In this document: positions 46,681 through 56,800 of the stretch, in pieces
How the letters are laid out: the number at the start of each line of letters is the position of its first letter
Position numbering within the stretch: the first letter of the stretch is position 1
Assembly (NCBI GenBank): GCA_959347315.1
Contig: OY365811.1
Coordinates: 42,350,195 to 42,414,194, forward strand
Source: Bimastos eiseni
Taxonomy: Eukaryota > Annelida > Clitellata > Crassiclitellata > Lumbricidae
Length of the DNA: 64,000 bases
Reading direction: 5' to 3'
Notes under the pieces: generated by a model
Databases searched by the model: none
The model's input: the letters and a program-made list of their open reading frames with translations, nothing else
What the model was told of the DNA's origin: nothing
Made by a program: the position numbers and the translations under genes

Positions 46681-47734
46681 TTAAAATGACAAGCACAGAC
46701 TTATAGTCTACGTAGAAGAAGAGTGCTTAATTAGCCAAACAATACAGGCAGTCATCACCGACTTCGTTTTCTTAACCTCGGCATATGAGAGCGGGTTTTC
46801 ATTTTAAACTCCACACCCCATCTTCCCACTGACTGCGTATAGTCACCGATAGCCAAGATGACTACTGGGGCAGAAGGAGCTGAAATCTGTACTAGGTATT
46901 ACATACACAATGCCTCTCTTAGATGGGGTGACCAATTACCAACCTTACAGCGGGAAAGTGTTTGATGGGCACGCACACGTCCTGCCATTTCTCACCATAA
47001 ACAAGTCACGCTTCGTACCCAATTGCGGTGGGTGTTACCAGATAATAAAGTCTCTGCCTGGGCACATCAGTGTCTGCCGTTGCCAGAAACCATCACGGAA
47101 CAGAGACCAGCTCCGTAATGTAATACCGTAATGTAAAATCAACAGCTTTGTAATGTAATACAGTAATGACAACAACATGTAATGGCACCTGACAACTTTC
47201 ATAAAGGGTCATCTACTGTGTCGGATTTTGGTGCATATCTTACAAAGCTTGTGCTTAAAGTTCCATCAACCACGATTCTCTGAGGCTGGAGGAGAATTCA
47301 CTGGTCGTATTTTATGTGTATAAGGACCATGGAGATTTTCTCCAGGTTCTGGAGACTCCTACAGACAGGTAGTACTGACAATAGTGTAAAGTAATAGAAC
47401 ATTTATATAGCGCCTCTTCAAGATTCTACTCAGAGGCACTCTCTGTGTTAGCTCATATGATGTTAAATGCCATTAATAACGAATAATGTTACAACAGTTA
47501 GCAGAACAGTGCACAGTAAGCTGAAAAGAGTCACCAATGGTTGGCCCATGCACACGCATAGAACCAACCAACGGATTCCCGTCAACAGCGAACAATAAGT
47601 AGTTAAAACTTTAACAGGGAAACCAATGCAGGTTGTCGTTAAAGTGTAAATGGTGCTACATAAACTTATAGCTGCATTACACCTATGTTACGGCTTATAC
47701 TTCCTGGATACAACTATGCAACCACGAACGTGAA

Positions 47735-47795
47735 AGCAACAACCGCAAAACAATGACAACCGTAAAACAATGACAACCGCAGAACAATGACTTGT
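47735..47795. repeat. 17-bp tandem triplicate
   Basis: 'acaaccgcaaaacaatg', 'acaaccgtaaaacaatg' and 'acaaccgcagaacaatg' follow each other directly. Confidence 0.85.
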
Positions 47796-48539
47796 TGACA
47801 TGTGACTAAAAGTCTGATTAAAGAAATTAAATAGCATTGCAAATACTGTAAAAATTAAATAACTTAGCAGAAAAGTCGGCAAATAATAGCAAAACTTGTC
47901 CAAATGGTACTTCTTCTAGGAAATTCATTGATTATGTTTTCACAGGCCACAACATACTAAAGCAATAGTCTAACAACACACAGCTACATAATGTAAGACG
48001 TCTTTTGGTCCTTTGCTTTGGAACGATATTCCCTCAACGACTCACTCCATGATCTTAGCCGGGGTATTTCTGCCTCTATCTCTTTTCATAAGACTTCCTT
48101 TCTTGCAAGGATTTTTACACTGAGATTGCCTCTAATTGGGTTGTACGTGGAACTATAATGGAAGGGAAATGAAGCTGCAACCTGGCAGCTAATCAGTGAC
48201 CGTCTTCCTGATACACTGCGGGTGATGTCTGTGATCGGCTGTGTAATGAATAAAGTGACATCCGGGTATTTGGCAGGGTAACTTTGAACGTATAAAATTC
48301 ATCAAAATTTATGTTACTCCAGTCAGAAAATCTTCATTTGAACACATTTTAACTGTATTACAAGTTCAATATATTAAGTTGTTCTGTTTCGTTAACAAAC
48401 ACAACTACTCATTCATGCTGCAAAAGTCCTGGATATAGCCACATACATAATCAAGGTAAATGACCCAGTTTTCTTGGGTTTCATAGTCCTTCCATATTCG
48501 TTCCAGGTGTGTTGCGAGAGGCGCTTTCAACATCCTTAC

Positions 48540-48636
48540 ACACAGAGGCGTAACAAGGTTTTGAAAAGTGGGGGCATAATTTTTTAACTGGGGGGGAGGA
48601 GGCCCCCTGCTCCCCGCTTGTTACACCCCTGCTACA
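48540..48636. mobile_element. hAT-like MITE, G-rich, about 95 bp
   Basis: The ends 'cagaggcgtaacaag' and 'cttgttacacccctg' are inverted, and 'tacacaca' flanks both sides as a likely 8-bp target duplication. The inside is G-rich on the left and C-rich on the right ('actgggggggaggaggcccc'). It is a shortened relative of the element at 41050-41306. Confidence 0.78.
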
Positions 48637-48884
48637 CACAATACAACATTTATCATTATCTACTGCTGCAATTTAAAAGAAACCAAAAAATCATCAATAA
48701 CATATGAATCTACAATATGACATATACCCTGTAACATTTCGTACATCTACAAATGGGGCCATGTAGCCAGGCACCATCTTGCAAGTAATGCACGAACAAA
48801 CAAGTGTTTCATACTAGGAAAAATAGAGAATGTTCCCCAGACTAGCATGGAATAACCTAGTAGCAGTTAATACTATAATCCATA

Positions 48885-48965
48885 ATCTGGAAGTGCTAGT
48901 CCCAAGTCCAGATGCAAGAAGAGGGCAACGCAAATTGCATAAGTTGTGACACGGTTTCGTTAAAC
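48885..48965 (-). repeat. Dispersed repeat family A copy
   Basis: 'ctggaagtgctagtcccaag', 'tccagatgcaagaagagggc', 'aacgcaaattgc' and 'tgtgacacggtttcgttaaa' give the reverse complement of the family A consensus. Confidence 0.65.
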
Positions 48966-49476
48966 AGTAAACAACCTATTAAAATGTTTGGGCATAAAAA
49001 GCACAACACTGTCAATTTCACTAACAATAGCTGCTGATACAACTGGGGGTCTAACAAACATACACCCCCAAAAAATGTTTACGTGTCCTCGAGGGGAGTT
49101 GCAAAGTCCTCCCTTCCGCACACATAAGCAATTGCATGCATACAGATATTTACAAAAATAGAGTGACACAGAAATGGGAATTGCAATAATACCGCGGTAA
49201 GGGTGTCGGAAGAGGCGGTAATACCATAGGGATGGTAGCAAAGTCTGCGGTATTACCGTGGGGATGGAAATACAAGAGCGGTAGTTACCACGGCAATGAT
49301 TATAACTTTGTCCATTGTTGCAATGAACTATCTATTAATTAAGCCAAGTCTGGAAACAATGCTAGTCGTCAAGCTACTTAATTGCAATCCTCAAATATTC
49401 AACATATTCAACTTCAGTTAAGTATTCTCAATCGAAAGACTGAGGATGGAGCATAAAGGGGAAAGATCCAATGGGG

Positions 49477-49637
49477 ATGGGGTGGTGATGGGGTGGTGAT
49501 GGGGTGGTGATGGGGTGGTGATGGGGTGGTGATGGGGTGGTGATGGGGTGGTGACGGGGTGGTGATGGGGTGGTGATGGGGTGGTGATGGGGTGGTGATG
49601 GGGTGGTGATGGGGTGGTGATGGGGTGGTGATGGGGA
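49477..49637. repeat. 12-bp minisatellite
   Basis: 'gatggggtggtg' repeated about 13 times with one 'gacggggtggtg' variant. The minus-strand frame PSPPHHHPITT is an artefact. Confidence 0.97.
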
Positions 49638-49854
49638 GAGACCTGGTCAGGATGGGGAAAGACAGAGCCACAAAAATGAGGTGGGGATAGAGATAAAGTT
49701 TGTCTGCATGTAACTCTCTACATACAGACTCACATACATATATCAAACACACACATACACACAAACATTGAACACACAAACATTGAACACACAAACATCA
49801 AACACACAAATTAACAACATACAGGCATTATATATATATATCTCCACATATTTG

Positions 49855-49882
49855 TTATATATATATATATATATATATAAAC
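49855..49882. repeat. (TA)n microsatellite
   Basis: About 14 TA dinucleotides, preceded by (ca)-rich 'acacacaaacattga' tandem units at about 49745-49815. Confidence 0.9.
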
Positions 49883-50039
49883 CAGTTTGCAAACAGATCA
49901 GATCTTCAGTTCCAAATATGACAAAATCAAATGAAGACTCAGATCTAGTATTCATCATCCACGCAAACTGCACAAAAGGCAGCCACAAAACACAACACTT
50001 CACAACCATCTCATTTTAACTCCACTCCTCCAACCGTGA

Positions 50040-50370
50040 GCTCTGCACGACCTTGGCATTGGGATCACAACAGTAGTTCTGTGCCCACTCTGGAACCCCA
50101 CTTGCCATGAGAAACCCCATAGGCCCCCGTAAGATCCATACGTACATCCTACTCTTTGTCCCATTTGCCCGTAGAACTACTAAACAAAATCGTGCCTTCT
50201 CAGTGGTTGACCCCTCGCTCTGGAACACGCTCACGTTGGCGTTGCAACTGTCCACAGGGTCCACTCAAGACTCTTTATACTCGCCTTAAAACTGTTATAT
50301 TTAGCTGTGCTAGGGTCAGGAGCGCTCCTGTGAAGTAACCTTGAAGGGACGCTATAGAAATTTTCGTACT
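50040..50370 (+). mobile_element. LINE ORF2 C-terminus and 3' end (CR1/L2-like)
   Basis: The + strand reads FARRTTKQNRAFSVVDPSLW, then NTLTLALQLS, then (after a frame shift) LKTVIFSCARVRSAPVK. This is the usual RS.RAFS...P.LWN.LP...R block. The tail 'gaagggacgctatagaaatt' follows. Everything upstream is lost. Confidence 0.85.
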
Positions 50371-51052
50371 GAATGAACGCCAAACACACATTGTAGCCTA
50401 GGCAGAGAAGACGAAGGGAGATCATTCACACTTAAATCTGGTTTATTTATATGTCGAAACTTTCGATTGAAACTGGCCTCAGAGGGGTTTATCATGTACG
50501 CTTTTGCATAATTCCACTCCGCATGCATTCCTGCAAATCTTAATGTAGCATAAAACAACATTTGCATAGCGCTCCATCAAGATATCTATCTACTCACAGG
50601 CGCTTAAGTCACACTTGTTATGTAGATCAGACATACAAAGCCAGTAGGAGCTACCTCTCAACAATGTTTGATAAACATACCATGCCATCATCCTATCAAA
50701 GCCAACACTTGGCAAAGGCAAAAACATCTCCTTTGCAGAGTCAGTACATTTGGCTCAATGGAGCCATGAATTGACAATCACTCAAGGCCAACACAACAAC
50801 CAAGCCAACATTACCATCGCATTCGAAGCCAACATTACTCACAAAAGTCAACATTAAACTCGACCTAGAACCCAACTACCAACAATCCAACAACAAAATA
50901 AACGTGATGGTAAAAACCAAAGCCTTCTCAAAGCCAATGTCGTCAACCACATTTTCCGATCTACTAACACTGCACTGGTTAAAACCAACACAAAAACCTG
51001 ACGCGAATTCCCACCCAGAATACGTGGGCGACCGCCAATACTGCCATGGCCG

Positions 51053-53128
51053 TCATCGACCTGTCAGACAATCGCCGAGGGCAACCATCTCCAGCAGTGC
51101 TCTCGGCAGGGGCAGTCGTTGGAGAGCCCGACGGAACAGCCGCCCCCGACAACGGTCAGCAACGCAGCGTCGAATGACGAAAAGGCACATGCGCTGAAGC
51201 GAGACTGGGTTGGAGAATTCGTGGGCGACGAGGGCGCACACCTCCGAGCTGGCTGCGAAGGATGCGTTCTTCTGCCACTGGTGACGGGCCCTCGCATCCC
51301 CTCCAATGCTGCACCCAGCCAGGATCATCAGCTGAAGGATTCGCCGGTAAGGGACGCTTGCATGTGAATGATAGATGACGCAGCTGATGACGGAAGAAGT
51401 CGGGCCCTCGATCTGCAAATCGGCACCCGACAGGATCAGGACTTCGGCGATTTTCTCGCGTCTGTTAAAATGACGGTCGAATGTAAAAATGACAGCAATG
51501 TTAAACTGACACTACTTATTATTAAAATGACAGTACTTATTATTAAAATGACAGTACTTATTATTAAAGTGACAGTTGAATGTTAAAATGGCAGTATTTT
51601 AAAAAATGAGAGCAATGTTAAAATGACAGTACTTATTATTAATATGACAGTACTTATTATTAAAATGACAGTACTTATTATTAAAATGACATTACTTATT
51701 ATTAAAATGACAGTACTTATTATTAAAATGACAGTACTTATTACTAAAATGACAGTACTTATTATTAAAGTGACAGTTGAATGTTAAAATGGCAGTATTT
51801 TAAAAAATGAGAGCAATGTTATAATGACAGTTTAATGATAATATGACAGTCGAATGTTAAAATGGCAATCGAAGGTAAAATGATGATCGAACGTTAAATG
51901 ACTGAAGAACGTTGACGTAATAAGTGCACATTGAGGCTGGAAACCATTAAGACCCATATGCATTATACATACATATGTTTGGAAATGTCTGGAATACTGA
52001 ATTGTAATCAGAATAAGAGGGAAGTTAAGAAGAAATACAAGGCGTGTCTCGAAATCTCAAAAATGTCCAGTAACCATCGCAGCGAGCGGGAAACCCACAG
52101 GTCGCAGGGACCCAAAAAAACTCCCGTCCTTACCTCTCGGAGTATCCAAGCGACGCAAAGAGCGGCGACTTTGCATAGTGCTTTGATGGGTTGACACAGA
52201 CGCCCCTGTTGATCAGATACTGGACAATCCTCAATGACCTCTGCAAAACCGCCATGTGCAGGGCGGTCCTTCCGTCATGGTCGACCGCCTCCAGGTTGAC
52301 CCCGCTCTCCACGAGCAGCTGTACTGCCTCAAAGTTGTTGAACCGGCAGGCGGTTATCAGCGGCGGTTCGACCCGCCTCACATGGTCGCGGCTCGGCTGG
52401 TCGAGGTCAAAGGCCTGCCGGTAGTGGTGGTGGTCAAGGAGTGCCCTCACCATCTCGTTCTCCTGACGGTAGAGGGCCATGGAGAGTGGGGTAGCGCCGC
52501 TCACGGGGACGCTCGCGTCGACACCGAGCTCGAGCAGGCAACGCACCTGGACGAGGTTGCGAGAGATGATCGCTAGGTGCAGATCCTGTGGAGTACAGCG
52601 CTGGGGATTTCCCCGCATCGTCGAGAGTCCTGGGAAAAACCCAAACGAGGCGATTAGACATGATTTGTCGGGTACAGACAGACTGCAGGAGTTAAAATGT
52701 ACTGGAGGAAATTGTTATAGTAAATTTGTTGAGAAGTACTTTAAGGCTAAATCAAGTCAGAGGGGATACCAAATGAACTGCTATCATCAAATACCGTGCC
52801 TTTGCCATTTTTAGGTCCTTCTATGTGAAATGACCAACCACTACCATCCGTAGTAAGATTTTAGTCGGGTGCCCACCCTCATCTCTACATTGCCTGAAGA
52901 CTTATTCATTTTACGAGGCTGTCACACTCAATTGCTATCCATGCAAAAGTGCTTATAAATTCTCAGATTATGATACGATCTCAGTCTGGTAATCACCAAG
53001 TCCTGTGACTCATCCTTTAAATCCTGATGACAGCAACCAGCAGCATTACCTGCATACAGCAATTCATAAACCTTTTAGCACGCTGACTTACCTCGGGACA
53101 CAGGTGGCGCCCATCCGAGCAGCCACAT
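51053..53128 (-). CDS. Ankyrin-repeat and SOCS-box protein (ASB family), 3 exons, complete
   Basis: Minus-strand exons 53128-53092, 52629-52134 and 51461-51053 join in phase to 313 aa. Five ankyrin repeats are visible: QDLHLAIISRNLVQVRCLLE, ATPLSMALYRQENEMVRALL, PPLITACRFNNFEAVQLLVE, RTALHMAVLQRSLRIVQYLI and a fifth across the last junction (AEVLILSGADL). The C-terminus is a SOCS box: BC box SLQRMCLFVI (binds elongin C) and Cul5 box LPLP. Such proteins are substrate receptors of cullin-5/elongin BC ubiquitin ligases. The substrate cannot be told from the sequence. A segment of about 60 residues rich in Ala/His/Arg lies between repeats and SOCS box. The first exon (MWLLGWAPPVSR) is supported by phase and by a good donor; translation could also start at the ATG at 52618, which loses only 16 residues. 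Confidence 0.9.
51495..51830. repeat. ~21-bp tandem repeat in the last intron of the ASB-like gene
   Basis: 'attaaaatgacagtacttat' and close variants about 12 times, arranged in a larger duplicated block ('gacagttgaatgttaaaatg', 'gcagtattttaaaaaatgag' appears near 51565 and again near 51773). Confidence 0.92.
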
Positions 53129-54480
53129 CTGGACAAACCGGATCGCAGGGCGGTCGAAAACTGCAACACCCGATCAACTCAACCAAAGACAGAGCGGCCT
53201 ACAACCAGAAACCATTCACCACCAATTGAGTCAGTCCTGTTGAGGTAAATAATATTTAAAATGCCATTCAATCTATCATAATGCCTGATAACCATGCAAA
53301 TGGCTGTCTGGAGCAGTTGAAGAAGACATTTAGGAACAACGATATTCATGTGAGTCATGACCAGACGTCATAAAATAAGTTGGCTTCCTTTCATAGGATG
53401 TTCACCGTTCAGCTAGCTGTGAACGACAATGTTGTTGCACACAATTGGTCCATTAAATAATTGTCTTACTAATTATTTACTTACAAATACGTTTGTGTTC
53501 AAGAACTATCACCTCTCATTCGGCAATGCTCGCAAATTAGTCTCTAGCTGCATGACTTGAGTGTAATTATACCGTCTGGAGCAAAACAATTTAAGTGACG
53601 GGTGGGCAAATCAACTCTGATCTAGCTGGTAGTTTTAACAATTCAGTCTGCCGTTGTCCATTGTTGCCGCAAGTTTAGTTTGTTGTAATGCGAACAACGG
53701 GTTTAATTAGAGATCATGATATGCTTCGTATCTTCCTGTTGTTATTGCAACTGCATCGTGGACAAATCCCATGAGATGCATCTTCATGCAAAATGAAAGC
53801 TGCGGTTCGATTGACCTACTTCTTTCCGCCATTATTTTACTCTGTAAACAAACCCTGATCGTCCCACAGCTTTGCTTCAGCCAATCTGTGTTTGTTCCCA
53901 TCCATAAGCAGTATACCTCGAGTCAATCCAGGACCGTGCTTTGATCAACACTGACCTAACAACAACGCCTAGAAACAAACGTAAATTCAGCGCATATTGA
54001 AGCGTCTAACAAACACCAAATTTACAAACCGAATTTACTGAGGCTCGTCCGATGAATAATTTATGTGTGAATATTCTGAATACATTACGCAATTTGATTG
54101 AAAGAAGCAGAGACCTGCTACATAATTATAGGAAAGAAGCCCAAACTTTATGAATGAAAGCTAATACGAGACGTTGGTTTCATTTTATAGCGCTGTCATT
54201 GATAGAGGTTGCCAGAGAGCCGACCTATGAAATAGATCAACGGTTCTCAACCTTTTTGACATGGGGACCCACTTTGCAGTAAAGATCATGATATGTTTCG
54301 TATCTTCCTGTTGTTATTGCAACTGCATCGTGGACAATACCAATCTTTAGGATTTAGACCCAACGTTACTGCTGCTAGACTTTGGACCTTTGGTGACCCA
54401 TCGATCTACAATCAAATCTAACGAGACACCATTCTAAAATCTGGGAGCATGTATGTATGTATGTAGGTAGGTAGGCCCCT
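53129..54480. other. Spacer upstream of the ASB-like gene
   Basis: No gene was recognised. A 58-bp near-identical direct repeat ('gatcatgatatgcttcgtat', 'cttcctgttgttattgcaac', 'tgcatcgtggacaa') lies at 53714-53766 and 54285-54338, about 570 bp apart. The minus-strand frame at 53707-53901 overlaps the first copy and shows no family feature. Confidence 0.55.
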
Positions 54481-55310
54481 ATTATGCAATTTACATGGCG
54501 CCTTATAAGAACCTCTCGAAGGCGCTAAACGTAGCTACCCAATAGATTTAGACAAATGCGATTTGAATAAGTTAGAAAAGTTGGCTGCAAGAGCAGTGCA
54601 GTGTTGCGAAGTTGTAAGGGAAGAGCGTTCCAGTACGATGGTCCAATGCATGAGAAGGCACGGTTTGACCATCAAGTCCCCACGACGAGTCGCAACACGC
54701 AAGGAGCGACGACCTGGCTGGCTGGACACGGGAAGACAGAGCTCTCTGATGTATTCTGGAGCAATGCCGACCACCGTTTTCCATACATCTCATGAGGATG
54801 ATCTTGAATGTGATCCTATCCTCAACCGGGAGCAAGTGCAGTGTGTCACGCACATATATCTCGAAATATGCGAGTATTTTGGCTGCTTGGCAACGACTCG
54901 AGTGGCGCAGTTGAGAACGAATTGAAGCTGTCTTATCCGGAACTTTGGCAGACCCGCACGGACACCATTGCAGCAGTCCAGGCGAGTCAGCGCGAAGGAG
55001 TGGACAATTATAAGAGTTATAGGGGCGTCAATTGACAGATTTCGCCGAATGACTCTAATCTGGCGCAATTGATAAAAGCAAGACCTGCAGAGGGAACTGA
55101 CATGTTCTTGATCCAGAAGAACTCCCAGATCCCGGACGACGCGTTGAACCTTTCAATGAGGAAATGCTGCTTTAATCGCCTCTCTGTCAACCATCGAACG
55201 CGCTTGTCTCTTGCCCAGCCACATAAATTCAGTTTTATCCAGGTTCAATCTTAGACGATTCGAGGACATCCAGATCTGCACTTACTCTACAATTGCCAAG
55301 ATTTTTGATT
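54480..55310 (-). mobile_element. LINE reverse-transcriptase remnant (CR1/L2-like), the longest in the window
   Basis: Reading the minus strand from 55310 downward: WMSSNRLRLNLDKTEFMWLG, VVRDLGVLLDQEH, CRSCFYQLRQIRVIRRNLSI, SFALTRLDCCNGVRAGLPK, LQFVLNCATRVVAKQPKYSH, then a frameshift to LHLLPVEDRITFKIILMRC. These are in the standard order of the palm-to-thumb part of CR1/L2-type LINE reverse transcriptases. Stops and at least two frameshifts make it non-functional. The 3' part around 54490-54560 carries the common tail ('acatggcgccttataagaac'). Confidence 0.9.
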
Positions 55311-55339
55311 TTTGACGTTATGCGATCGCTAATCCTGGG

Positions 55340-56800
55340 ACTTATCCAGTCTGCATCTATCACGGCCACCCGAATGTAAACGATCTCGGATAACCGAACT
55401 CTCACGTGTCCGACAGTTCAAGTGCTGCTGGAAACCCGGGGGAGTAAGTATGACCAAACTAGGTAGCCATGTATATATATTAACGAAACCGTAAATGAAA
55501 AAGAATATGCGGAAACACCCGCAATTATTGAGGTCTTCGACACCAGTCACGACCGTTTCTTGTAATCGTCGAACGTATCCACTGGGGAATTTTCCCCGTG
55601 TGTACCAACGCTCCGCCGGCAGCTCTCTCGGTCTGTACGGTTGCTGCTCCGGGAATCTATCCGGCTTGTATCTCTTGCGGCCATCAGAACTTCTACGATT
55701 GCGGCTACCCGAATTCTCTCGATCTCTGTAACCCGAATTTTCACGTCTCCGACAACCTGCTGGAAACCGGCAGGAGTAGCTATGACCGAACTAGGTAGCC
55801 AACAAGTATATTTCTCGGCCTGCTTGCATCTGTCATATACTTTAGTATCCGATCACCCAGACTCTCACATGTCTGTAACTCTCATGGACTGCGCTTATTC
55901 CTCATCGTAGGATCATCTAGATACTCGTCACCTAGAGCTCTGACCAACAGTAATGCACCAACTCTCGCAAATTTCGAACCACGGACAGATCTTTCGAGGA
56001 AGTCCTCGAAAAGAGATTATGTAGTTAGATCTACAAGGAGAAATTAGTAGAAGCCTCGCGGGGAAACCGCGAGTCAAGATATTGCAACTAAACATTAAAC
56101 TGAACATACTTCGAAAAAACCAGAGGAGTAACTGTGACCAACATAGGTAGCCAGTAAGAATATTTACCGAAAGACCGTAAGACAATCAAGAAGACATACT
56201 GCGGGGACACCGCAAGTACAGATATTACGTTGAGTAACTCAAGTAAAGATATGCGGGGAAACCGCGAGCAAAGACATTGCGATCAGACACGCAAATGAGC
56301 ATATTGCTGGTAAACGGGAGGAGTAAGTATGACCACGTTAGGTAGCCAAGTATAGATATTTACGGAAAACCGCAATTGATCAGGTTTTCGGCACCAAAGG
56401 GAACTTTTCCTGTATCGAACGCACCAATCGGGTCACCCTCCCGTATTTATCGAACGTATTTATGTTTCCCAGTATTTGTCAACGGCTTCACCGGTAGCTC
56501 TCTCGGTCTGTTTCCAAAGGCTTCACCGGGCCGTCCTTCCCGTCTTTTAACCAACGTGTTCACTGGGAACTCTTCCCGTATATCGTCTCAACGGCCGCCG
56601 AGGTCGCTTGATATAAACGTTCGGTTCCTCGGGGCTTTACCCGAGCTCTGTTTCTCACGGCCACCGACTGGTCACCAGAACTTCCCCGTATTCCCGAACA
56701 GAACTGTCATTCATTCATTTCCAACGATCGGGTCTCTACGCACTCTCGAACGGTACCCAGACCTGTGAGCATTTTTCACGATCGGTCTTTCTCTGTCAGC
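55340..56800. repeat. Hairpin-rich array with four 28S rRNA-like motifs
   Basis: Four copies of a ~45-bp motif lie at 55426-55470, 55759-55803, 56111-56153 and 56305-56350. Each has GGAGTA..TATGAC (or GGAGTAACTGTGAC), a variable centre and TAGGTAGCCA, the order found in the conserved 28S rRNA segment that R2 retrotransposons target. Copies 1 and 2 are part of a ~330-bp direct duplication (flank 'cccgaat...tcacgt.tccgaca'). Between and beyond the copies are many short hairpins with purine loops, such as CTCGCGG-GGAAA-CCGCGAG (about 56054), TGCGG-GGACA-CCGCA (56199), GCGG-GGAAA-CCGC (56253) and TTTCGAGG-AAGT-CCTCGAAA (55992). The frames at 55495-55910 and 56376-56768 are low in family signal. 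Origin unknown. Confidence 0.6.

Larger units (their letters stand above)
43657..51052. other. Spacer between the convergent MPLKIP and ankyrin/SOCS genes
   Basis: No coding exon was recognised. The region should hold the 3' UTRs of MPLKIP and the SOCS-box gene. A possible poly(A) signal for MPLKIP lies at 44575-44580. Contents: family A repeats (44305-44400, 46090-46165, 48885-48965), a tRNA-SINE (45780-46010), a duplicated segment (46540-46680 and 48420-48540), LINE 3' ends (48000-48150, 50040-50370), a hAT-like MITE (48540-48636), a 17-bp triplicate (47735-47795) and a 12-bp minisatellite (49477-49637). The frames at 44732-45001 and 46910-47131 match nothing I know. Confidence 0.5.

Noticed and set aside
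49414..49794. Minus-strand frame with PSPPHHHPITT repeats
   Set aside because: Translation of the 12-bp minisatellite and a CA-rich tract.
50904..51367. Plus-strand frames over the SOCS-box exon
   Set aside because: They are antisense to the last exon of the ASB-like gene, whose SOCS box and ankyrin repeats are clear on the minus strand.
55340..56800. CRISPR array
   Set aside because: The periodic hairpins look similar at first sight, but the units are not identical, spacers are not distinct, and the whole context is an animal genome with spliced genes.
55340..56800. A real rDNA fragment or an R2 element
   Set aside because: Only about 45 bp per copy resemble 28S, the flanks do not, and no R2-type reverse transcriptase or zinc-finger frame was found nearby; the adjacent RT piece is of CR1/L2 type.
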